A stretch of 7,858 nt of DNA from Lentisphaerota bacterium (GTDB lineage Bacteria; Verrucomicrobiota; Lentisphaeria; Oligosphaerales; PUNB01): assembly GCA_003552565.1 (NCBI GenBank), contig PUNB01000265.1:1-7858 (forward strand). The letters run 5' to 3'. This document shows, piece by piece, positions 1 through 4,600 of this stretch. The notes below the pieces were generated by a model, which saw only the letters and a program-made list of their open reading frames with translations, did no database searches and had not been told where the DNA came from. A program made the position numbers and the translations under genes. The first letter of the stretch is position 1; the number at the start of each line of letters is the position of its first letter.

Positions 1-15
1 CCCCGAGGGTGAGAC
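1..15 (+). repeat. Right end of a truncated mosaic repeat unit
   Basis: The first 15 bases (CCCCGAGGGTGAGAC) are identical to 4376-4390, the right end of a full repeat unit in the second gene-free block. The window therefore starts inside a copy of that unit. The following bases (TGTTG versus TTGTTG) agree briefly and then diverge. Confidence 0.7.
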
Positions 16-34
16 TGTTGCGGCATAAAAAACT

Positions 35-113
35 TTGTCCCGAACCTTGTCCAGTGTTTTTTGACTTTGGAATTAGGTTTGTGATCCGCCTCAGGCGGAT
101 TCGGGACAAGGTT
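35..113. repeat. Nested inverted repeat with central hairpin
   Basis: TTGTCCCGAA (35-44) pairs perfectly with TTCGGGACAA (100-109). In an alternative register AACCTTGTCC (43-52) pairs perfectly with GGACAAGGTT (104-113). Inside lies a perfect 7-bp hairpin with a 3-nt loop, ATCCGCC-TCA-GGCGGAT (84-100). No gene is seen here. It could be a small palindromic mobile repeat or an RNA structure such as the end of an upstream transcript. A run of T directly after it is lacking, so a standard intrinsic terminator is unlikely. Confidence 0.6.
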
Positions 114-147
114 AACAATGCTAAGTCTCATAAGCTGCTATACCAAA

Positions 148-239
148 GCGGTGAGAACTCACCGCACTCCGAAAGAGCCTTCGGCTCAGTGTCCTGAACT
201 GATGCGTAGCATCTTTGGAGTGCGGCGGCCCGACGCCGC
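148..239. repeat. Cloverleaf-like palindromic element flanked by competing hairpins
   Basis: The outer stem pairs 162-174 with 214-225 (12 bp, one bulged G at 171). It encloses three consecutive 13-nt arms with no unpaired bases between them. These are 175-187 (GAGCC-TTC-GGCTC), 188-200 (AGT, 7-nt loop, ACT) and 201-213 (GATGC-GTA-GCATC). The outer stem shares bases with a left hairpin, 148-155 with 158-165 (GCGGTGAG-AA-CTCACCGC), and a right hairpin, 222-227 with 234-239 (GCGGCG/CGCCGC). The structures are thus partly exclusive. The pairings are read directly from the sequence. Whether this is an RNA regulator, a DNA cruciform or a REP-like mobile repeat cannot be decided. It lies about 180 bases upstream of the tolC-like gene. 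Confidence 0.6.
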
Positions 240-260
240 TTTAAGATAGTTGCGGTGTTT

Positions 261-311
261 CACATAAGCCTGAACGCTGATGCGGTGCTCCGGATACCGC
301 GAGGAAGAGAC
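261..311 (+). repeat. Mosaic repeat unit, copy U1
   Basis: Begins CACATAAGCC and ends GATACC, then CGAGG, then GAGACT, like the units at 4339-4391 and 4450-4500. U1 and the 4450 copy align without gaps over 42 bases starting at CATAAG. The ends are conserved and the middle varies. In this copy the middle does not form the mini-hairpin seen in the other two. It is followed directly by the heptamer repeat. Confidence 0.6.
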
Positions 312-363
312 TTATTGAATGGTTTCTTTTTTCCCTGACACCTGAACACTGAAACCTGAAACC
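310..363 (+). repeat. Heptamer-phased direct repeat, copy 1
   Basis: Near-identical to 4389-4440. Both read ACTT, one or two bases, TTGAATGGTTTCT, a short variable spacer and the same tail. The tail is phased in sevens: CCTGACA, CCTGAAC, ACTGAAA, CCTGAAA, CC (334-363). Copy 1 has T-runs in the spacer where copy 2 has GAT. Both copies have the same orientation and lie close upstream of a gene or gene block. Heptamer-phased intergenic repeats are known in other bacteria (STRR elements of cyanobacteria). Function here is unknown. Confidence 0.8.
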
Positions 364-407
364 GCCAGTCACATAAGATCTCAATAAAAAAACCATAAAT
401 TGTTTAT

Positions 408-426
408 CCATACGTTTTGAGAAAGA
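408..426 (+). promoter_or_regulatory. 19-nt motif at the tolC start, copy 1
   Basis: CCATACGTTTTGAGAAAGA matches 2072-2090 (CCATTCGTTTTGAGAAAAA) at 17 of 19 positions. This copy contains the TTG proposed as the tolC start (417-419). The other copy lies 28 bases before the ATG of the next gene. Its position in front of two neighbouring genes suggests a shared leader or protein-binding site, but chance or duplication of leader sequence is possible. Confidence 0.35.
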
Positions 427-1955
427 AAACCAATCTTACTAGACTTCGTCCTGAAAGTTCTCACGCGCGATACCTTTCCGGACGGGTTCTTACTAGGCTT
501 ATAACGATAATCGGCTCGCTTGTTCTGCTTATCCAGACGAGCTACACCGATCCTGTCGCTAATCTCCATCCGCCGGATGACCAACAGCTGGCGGACTTAC
601 TCTCCCAGGCCTATGCCAATCATCCGCGACTGCGAGTGACGGCGGCACGAGCTGAACAGGCCAGAGCCAGGTACGAGCGAGAGTACGGCTTTTTTGATCC
701 CCGTATATTTGCCGGCGCCGGAGCCGCCGGAGAGTCGCGCACCATTCCCGGCGCGGCGGAACTTGGCAACATCGACTCGGAAACCACGCAGCTGGAGGGC
801 GGTTTGCGGGTTCCGTTTCGCCCGGGTCTTTATTTCCACCTGGGAGCCAGTGAACGCTATCATCACGGCAGTTCAGATGCTGACGGCGACGATAAAACTT
901 TATTCGGGATGGGAGTGCGAATTCCGCTGCTGAAGGATCGGGGTTTCGCCAGCTGGAACTTACGGAAACAGCAAATGCTGGCCGACTGGGATCGGGCCGC
1001 GAGCGAACACTTGGCGGAAAAACAGAGTCTGCGTCGAGAAATTGAACTCGCCTATACTGAGCTATGCCGCAACCTGCTCCGCCGGCAAATCCGGGAAAAC
1101 GCCGCCGAGCGTTCACAGCTTCTTTTGGAACAAACAGAAGAACTGGCGGTTCATAATGAAATTGCCGATTACCAGATTCACGCCGCCCGTTTGGAAACCG
1201 AACTCAGCCGCACTGAAGCCCTGGCCGCCACCGGGGAGGTCGAAAATTTACAGTTGCGTCTGACAGAATTAACCGCCGCCGAAAAAATTCCTGACCTGAC
1301 GGTGGAGCTTGATCAGTGGCTGCGGCAAAGCGAAGAATTACAGCTTCCGGAATGGCGAGAAAAAAACCGCCCTTATCAGGGTAGAGGAGATTATCTTAAG
1401 CTGGTGAACTCACAATTGATGGCGGAATTCGGCCTCAAGGAACAACAGGAACAAAAACGCGGTGACCTTTCCCTGAGAGCCGGCGCCACCTGGAGCGACC
1501 GGGAAAGAAGCGGACACGGGGATTCCCGGCGCTCCGAAGACGACAAATGGGGCGGCCATGTGACTTTGATGTATGAACGCGTCCTGGGTCAACGGGCGGA
1601 AAAAGCTGAAATTGAACAATATCGGCAAAGACTGGCCGAGCTGGAAGCAAGACTGGATTACAAACGTTTAAGAATAAAACAGAGTTACAAACAAAGCCGG
1701 GCCGCCTACCTCAACGCCGCCAGCCGACTGCGAAAAAGTCAAAAGGCCGTGGAAGCCGCCCGCCGCAATCTGACGGCCGAGAATGAACGCTTCCGGCTTG
1801 GAGAAGCTCGCAGCCGGGACGTGCTGGATGCGCAGAACGATGTCACCAGAGCGGAGCTGCGTCAAATCGAAGCCGCGGCTGATGTTCGATCGGCTTTCAG
1901 CGAAGCTTTCCACTCCCTAGGATACCTGAAATCAAACAAACCTGAAGACCATTAA
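417..1955 (+). CDS. TolC/OEP-family outer-membrane channel protein
   Basis: Encodes a 512-residue protein of the outer membrane efflux (TolC/OEP) family, the duct used by tripartite exporters. A basic N-terminus is followed by a hydrophobic segment (about 29-40) consistent with a Sec signal peptide. There is no lipobox cysteine. The two family repeats are visible. The first starts at LADLLSQAYANHPRLRV (58-74), with beta segments near 93-104 and 126-175 including the typical IPLLKDRG (169-176), then helices. The second starts with beta segments near 351-390 followed by VLGQRAEKAEIEQ, and ends in helices with RFRLGEARSRDVLDAQNDV (458-476), a hallmark of the family. Length is usual for TolC. The start is TTG at 417: an in-frame TAA lies at 396-398 and no ATG, GTG or TTG occurs before the hydrophobic segment. 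No good Shine-Dalgarno is seen, and the n-region (28 residues) is long. It probably serves the downstream HlyD/ABC proteins. Confidence 0.9.
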   Translation: MRKKTNLTRLRPESSHARYLSGRVLTRLITIIGSLVLLIQTSYTDPVANLHPPDDQQLADLLSQAYANHPRLRVTAARAEQARARYEREYGFFDPRIFAGAGAAGESRTIPGAAELGNIDSETTQLEGGLRVPFRPGLYFHLGASERYHHGSSDADGDDKTLFGMGVRIPLLKDRGFASWNLRKQQMLADWDRAASEHLAEKQSLRREIELAYTELCRNLLRRQIRENAAERSQLLLEQTEELAVHNEIADYQIHAARLETELSRTEALAATGEVENLQLRLTELTAAEKIPDLTVELDQWLRQSEELQLPEWREKNRPYQGRGDYLKLVNSQLMAEFGLKEQQEQKRGDLSLRAGATWSDRERSGHGDSRRSEDDKWGGHVTLMYERVLGQRAEKAEIEQYRQRLAELEARLDYKRLRIKQSYKQSRAAYLNAASRLRKSQKAVEAARRNLTAENERFRLGEARSRDVLDAQNDVTRAELRQIEAAADVRSAFSEAFHSLGYLKSNKPEDH

Positions 1956-1977
1956 AACAGGTTCCTTTTCAAATTGA

Positions 1978-2044
1978 GTGGGTAGCTTGTTTCCATTCAC
2001 ACTCAGAAATGATGCATTGCTCGTGAAACCAAGCTGCTGCCCAC
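1978..2044. repeat. Imperfect long hairpin between tolC-like and cysteine-cluster genes
   Basis: GTGGGTAGCTTG (1978-1989) pairs with CAAGCTGCTGCCCAC (2030-2044), with one wobble and a 3-nt bulge. Inside, GTTTC (1989-1993) and CAC (1998-2000) can pair with GTGAAAC (2023-2029). The element fills much of the 163-base gap. It is not followed by a T-run on the + strand (A-rich sequence follows), so an intrinsic terminator for tolC is not supported. It could be a palindromic repeat or an mRNA-processing or stability structure. Confidence 0.45.
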
Positions 2045-2071
2045 AAAATCTAAGAAAAAACTATTAGCAAC

Positions 2072-2090
2072 CCATTCGTTTTGAGAAAAA
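2072..2090 (+). promoter_or_regulatory. 19-nt motif upstream of the cysteine-cluster gene, copy 2
   Basis: Matches 408-426 at 17 of 19 positions. It lies between the long hairpin and the ribosome binding site of the next gene. No obvious counterpart was found before the HlyD-like gene or the first ABC gene. The role is unknown. Confidence 0.35.
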
Positions 2091-2105
2091 GCCTTTAAAA
2101 GAATC

Positions 2106-2110
2106 AAGGA
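2106..2110 (+). promoter_or_regulatory. Ribosome binding site for the 2119 start
   Basis: AAGGA lies 8 bases before the ATG at 2119 and supports that start. Confidence 0.6.
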
Positions 2111-2118
2111 AATAAACC

Positions 2119-2952
2119 ATGAATCCGCTGAAGAGATGGCTGCGTCCAGGCAGCCGGGATAAACACTATAACAACCAAGAATACGATGCCGCTGACACTC
2201 AGCCAATAATGCCCGGTGAGCAGGAAGAGTTACGGGAATTCGACATTTCCCTGCTCAGAGATGAAGACGGTGCCAAAGAAGAAAAACTTTACCAGCAAGC
2301 CGCCAAAGAGGTTCAGCACGCGGCGGAAAGTTCACTGAAAAGAATGCACGTCCTGCGCCTGGGGCGCTGTCCTTCCTGTGGAGAACACCTGCAGCGTCAC
2401 TTGTTCGCTTCCATTTGCGAACATTGCGGCTGGCACAGTTATGAAGCGCCCCGAAATGGCTCCGTCTGTGTTCACCTGAAAAACGGGGATGCCATCGAAG
2501 GCGAACGCTGTTATTTCATTAAGGACAGCTCTCTGCTGGTGGTGAAAGACGATATCGTCATCGCCAAAATAGCCCCTCGTTCCTATGAAAGAGTGGAATA
2601 CAAATGGGATGAGTCGGAGATCAAACAGCGTCATCGTCAGTTGACGGAAAGATTGAAGTTAAGCTGCGGCTGGTGCGGAGAAACAGCCAATCCTGAAACG
2701 GAAGGTTTTCATCTTGTGCATGTGGCCTTCGGGGCCAGCCAGGAGCGCTTCTGCTTTTGCAGTGATGAATGTTTTGAAGCTTTTCGCAAAATGTACCCGC
2801 CGCGAGTTCATCGCAATTGCTATGATCGAGAATGCACCGACTGTGAAGAATGCATCAAACGCTATTCTGACGGTTCCGAAGGCGTACACGCCCTGGCCAA
2901 GGACTTTTTGCACATGAAATTCAAATCGAACAACGGGCGAGATTATTCATAG
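2119..2952 (+). CDS. Unrecognised protein with three cysteine clusters (zinc-ribbon and TRASH-like)
   Basis: I do not recognise this 277-residue protein as a named family. It has no signal peptide or membrane segment, so it is probably cytoplasmic. Residues 1-80 are charged and probably helical. A zinc-ribbon-like four-cysteine site follows (CPSC 84-87, CEHC 100-103). Residues about 114-161, with VHLKNGDAIEGE and later beta-rich sequence, could form a small SH3/Sm-like barrel; this is inference from pattern only. A second cluster has CGWC (183-186) and FCFCSDECFEAF (211-222), resembling TRASH/YHS-type metal-binding folds. A third is C234, C239, C242, C245, which could bind zinc or, less likely, an iron-sulphur cluster. 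It lies between the channel and adaptor genes, with 163- and 259-base gaps on either side, so cotranscription is unproven. Roles as regulator, metal sensor or accessory factor are all open. Confidence 0.8.
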   Translation: MNPLKRWLRPGSRDKHYNNQEYDAADTQPIMPGEQEELREFDISLLRDEDGAKEEKLYQQAAKEVQHAAESSLKRMHVLRLGRCPSCGEHLQRHLFASICEHCGWHSYEAPRNGSVCVHLKNGDAIEGERCYFIKDSSLLVVKDDIVIAKIAPRSYERVEYKWDESEIKQRHRQLTERLKLSCGWCGETANPETEGFHLVHVAFGASQERFCFCSDECFEAFRKMYPPRVHRNCYDRECTDCEECIKRYSDGSEGVHALAKDFLHMKFKSNNGRDYS

Positions 2953-2966
2953 CTATTTTGTTTTGA

Positions 2967-3042
2967 ACAGAAGTTAACAAAGGCAACAAAGAAAAGGAAA
3001 ATTTCGGGGATAGAATACTTCGTTTTCTTCGTTTCCTTCTGT
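2967..3042. repeat. Nonamer-phased repeats in inverted orientation
   Basis: The left arm 2967-2991 contains ACAGAAG, TTAACAAAG, GCAACAAAG. The right arm 3018-3042 contains CTTCGTTTT, CTTCGTTTC, CTTCTGT. Each arm is phased in nines, and the reverse complement of the right arm matches the left at 19 of 25 positions, with 26 bases between. It lies just after the stop of the cysteine-cluster gene. It may be an imperfect RNA hairpin or two inverted copies of a dispersed repeat. Pairing is too broken for a normal terminator. Confidence 0.55.
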
Positions 3043-3118
3043 AAAAGCTGCTTTTTGTGGCGGACGACAAACTTGGCTCGTGAATTATTCAGGTTAGTTG
3101 GTTACGCTTAAACCACCC

Positions 3119-3180
3119 GCTTCGTCGGTATTGGGCAGGAAAGACGACCACGATGTGCCCATGAAATCTGCTGACGAGGC
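3119..3180 (+). promoter_or_regulatory. Leader hairpin or weak terminator before the HlyD-like gene
   Basis: GCTTCGTCGG (3119-3128) pairs with CTGACGAGGC (3171-3180), with one G-T pair and one mismatch. Inside, TGGGCA (3132-3137) pairs perfectly with TGCCCA (3156-3161). The stem is followed by TTAATTTT and then the start codon at 3212. This arrangement could attenuate or terminate transcription from upstream, or shape the hlyD leader. The T-tract is imperfect, so terminator activity is uncertain. Confidence 0.35.
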
Positions 3181-3211
3181 TTAATTTTCAATTTGAAACA
3201 GAGAAAAAAAC

Positions 3212-4252
3212 ATGGGTTACTATAGAACAACTCCCGGCGATCCTCTGCCTCCCGCCGCGGCGCATAAGCGCCGGCGCCGGTTCAAATGGCTGGTTTTTGG
3301 ATTGCTTGGCATCGTGATTATAACCGTTCTTGGATTCATCATCCAGGTTGATCGTTACATTCGCGCCTCTGGTCATGTGACCAGCGAGGAATACGCCGAG
3401 GTGCGTCCGCCGCTAAGCGGCACCGTGGTGGAGATCATGGCGGAATCTGGAGACTATGTCAATGCCGGAGATGTCCTGGTGCGGCTGGACAGCTCACAGG
3501 AAGAGGCTGAACTGCATCGAGCCAAGGCGGAACTGCGTCAGACAAAAGCGAAAGCGGCTCGCCGCGAAATTGAACTTAAAGAACAAAAGCGTGAAATTGA
3601 AAGCTCGATCGCCCGCCTTGAACTCCAGCTGGAATTTCAAGAGAACAGTTTTGAAAGAGATCGCCGGCTGTCGAGTGACGGTTTAATCGCTGGACGGCGG
3701 CTGGAGAGTATAGAGCTGGAAAAACAATTGACCTTAGAAAAGCTTAACTCATTGCGACAGAAAGACGAGGCTCTGTTTGAACGTAAGCAGGAGGAGCTGG
3801 AAAGTGAAATAGCCGGCAAACAGGAAGCCGTGGAAAGAGCTGAAAAAGAGATTGAAAACCGCCTTGTGCGCGCCCCGATCAGCGGCGAAGTGCTGCGTTA
3901 TGAATTCGTCATCGGTGAACTGGTGCGTCCGGAAACAGTGCTCATGGAGATATTCGGCGGCGAACGGCAGATTGTCAAACTGAAGGTGGCTGAACGTTTC
4001 GCCGCCATCGTGGCACCGGAACAGCCTTATGAAATAATCCTCGCTCCTTACCGGGGAGTCAATGAAATCGTCTTCACTGGCGAGATAGAAAAATTACGCA
4101 ACGTCATTCAAGGTGACGGCGCGGCTAATTTTCGAGTAGCCTATTGTTCCTTCGACTCCGAAGGCCGGCACATCCCCCCCGGCACCAGCGGCAATGCCCG
4201 GATTCGTTACGGACGCTCCAGCCTTTGGCGTTTTGTCCTGGGGCTGCATTAG
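3212..4252 (+). CDS. HlyD-family membrane fusion (periplasmic adaptor) protein
   Basis: A 346-residue adaptor that should link the inner-membrane ABC exporter to the TolC-like channel. A short basic cytoplasmic tail (HKRRRRFKW, 18-26) precedes one membrane anchor (about 26-45). The first half of a biotinyl-lipoyl domain spans about 61-93 (PPLSGTVVEI, then GDYVNAGDVLVRLD). A charged alpha-helical hairpin runs about 96-217 with a turn near 153-165. The second lipoyl half begins VRAPISGEVL (219-228), followed by a beta-barrel region (about 250-300) and a C-terminal segment with IPPGTSGNARI. It is shorter than E. coli HlyD because the coiled coil is short. The ATG at 3212 has only a weak purine-rich leader (CAGAG, about 8 bases upstream). 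An upstream hairpin and a 259-base gap separate it from the previous gene, and 348 bases of repeats separate it from the ABC genes. Confidence 0.92.
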   Translation: MGYYRTTPGDPLPPAAAHKRRRRFKWLVFGLLGIVIITVLGFIIQVDRYIRASGHVTSEEYAEVRPPLSGTVVEIMAESGDYVNAGDVLVRLDSSQEEAELHRAKAELRQTKAKAARREIELKEQKREIESSIARLELQLEFQENSFERDRRLSSDGLIAGRRLESIELEKQLTLEKLNSLRQKDEALFERKQEELESEIAGKQEAVERAEKEIENRLVRAPISGEVLRYEFVIGELVRPETVLMEIFGGERQIVKLKVAERFAAIVAPEQPYEIILAPYRGVNEIVFTGEIEKLRNVIQGDGAANFRVAYCSFDSEGRHIPPGTSGNARIRYGRSSLWRFVLGLH

Positions 4253-4305
4253 CGAGAGGTTATGCGAAAAGGGGTAGAGGCCTAATTTTGTGCTGGTTTC
4301 ACCAT

Positions 4306-4326
4306 TTGAACATCGAACGTTGAACG
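4306..4326 (+). repeat. Heptamer array of TTGAACG type
   Basis: Three consecutive heptamers, TTGAACA, TCGAACG and TTGAACG, lie about 54 bases after the HlyD-like stop codon. They differ from the CCTGAAA-type heptamers 85 bases downstream but have the same period. From memory, longer arrays of this kind occur between genes in PVC bacteria; I cannot verify that here. Confidence 0.55.
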
Positions 4327-4338
4327 ACTAACCGTGTT

Positions 4339-4391
4339 TCATACAAGCCCCGCCACCGGCGCAAGGCGCCTGATACCCCGAGGGTGAGACT
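4339..4391 (+). repeat. Mosaic repeat unit, copy U2
   Basis: Begins TCATACAAGCC and ends GATACCCCGAGGGTGAGACT; its last bases are identical to the start of the window. The variable middle forms a perfect mini-hairpin, GGCGC-AAG-GCGCC (4358-4370). It is followed directly by heptamer repeat copy 2, the same order as U1 and copy 1 before the tolC-like gene. Confidence 0.65.
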
Positions 4392-4440
4392 TGTTGAATG
4401 GTTTCTGATCCCTGACACCTGAACACTGAAACCTGAAACC
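4389..4440 (+). repeat. Heptamer-phased direct repeat, copy 2
   Basis: Direct repeat of 310-363, with a 28-base shared tail of CCTGACA, CCTGAAC, ACTGAAA, CCTGAAA units (4411-4440) and the same TTGAATGGTTTCT head. The two copies are about 4.08 kb apart and enclose the tolC-like, cysteine-cluster and hlyD-like genes. Confidence 0.8.
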
Positions 4441-4442
4441 AT

Positions 4443-4457
4443 GAAGTCTCACATAAG
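4443..4457 (+). repeat. 15-nt junction repeat, copy 1
   Basis: GAAGTCTCACATAAG is identical to 4550-4564. Shorter versions occur at 122-134, 261-268 and 367-377. The phrase marks module boundaries in both repeat blocks. Confidence 0.65.
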
Positions 4458-4500
4458 CCCGGCCGCCGGTGCGATGCGCCTGATACCCCGGGGAGGGACT
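4450..4500 (+). repeat. Mosaic repeat unit, copy U3
   Basis: Begins CACATAAGCCC and ends GATACCCCGGGGAGGGACT. Its middle forms GGTGC-GAT-GCGCC (4468-4480), the same mini-hairpin as in U2 with one C to T change that leaves a G-T pair. The stem is thus retained while the loop changes from AAG to GAT. Confidence 0.65.
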
Positions 4501-4501
4501 C

Positions 4502-4564
4502 TACGTACTTTTACACGTACTCGGATGACTGATAACCGATCACCGAGACGAAGTCTCACATAAG
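4502..4564. repeat. Hairpin cluster ending in a junction repeat
   Basis: Contains TACGT/ACGTA (4502-4506 with 4515-4519) and CTCGG/CCGAG (4520-4524 with 4543-4547), the latter competing with TCGG/CCGA (4536-4539). It also has a perfect mini-hairpin GAGAC-GAA-GTCTC (4545-4557). The last runs into the second copy of the 15-nt junction repeat (4550-4564). It resembles the multi-hairpin block at 148-239 in style but not in sequence. With the units before it, this accounts for most of the 348-base gap ahead of the ABC genes; I see no gene there. Confidence 0.5.
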
Positions 4565-4565
4565 A

Positions 4566-4571
4566 TATAAT
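4566..4571 (+). promoter_or_regulatory. Possible -10 box for the ABC gene pair
   Basis: A perfect TATAAT lies 29 bases before the GTG at 4601, just after the last repeat module. No TTGACA-like -35 is found at the right distance and there is no extended -10, so this is only a candidate. A separate promoter would fit the large gap from the HlyD-like gene. Confidence 0.3.
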
Positions 4572-4600
4572 CACCTTCATATCACCCGCCAAAACTGATT

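Noticed and set aside
9..197. 62-codon open frame on the + strand in the first gene-free block
   Set aside because: It is made of repeat and hairpin sequence (nested inverted repeat, 148-165 hairpin), has no ribosome binding site, and shows no protein-like pattern.
162..225. tRNA gene suggested by the cloverleaf shape
   Set aside because: Arm lengths (three 13-nt arms with no junction bases), the absence of TTCGA and D-loop consensus bases, and the 12-bp outer stem do not fit a tRNA.
222..245. Intrinsic terminator (GCGGCG/CGCCGC hairpin followed by TTT)
   Set aside because: Only three T residues follow before AAGAT, and the stem competes with the cloverleaf outer stem.
559..1116. 185-codon open frame on the minus strand
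   Set aside because: It lies wholly inside the TolC-like gene, whose frame shows clear family motifs, so it is an antisense shadow.
3058..3184. Short overlapping frames before the HlyD-like gene, one ending with a protein-like LARELFRLVGYA (stop 3109-3111) and one of 28 codons from TTG 3098 to TAA 3184
   Set aside because: The first has no start of its own and continues upstream into repeat-derived sequence. The second has no Shine-Dalgarno and overlaps the hairpin at 3119-3180. A decayed gene fragment cannot be excluded but is not supported.
4306..4564. CRISPR array
   Set aside because: The repeats are degenerate, are modules of differing length, and lack regular unique spacers of constant size. 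No cas-like gene is in the window.
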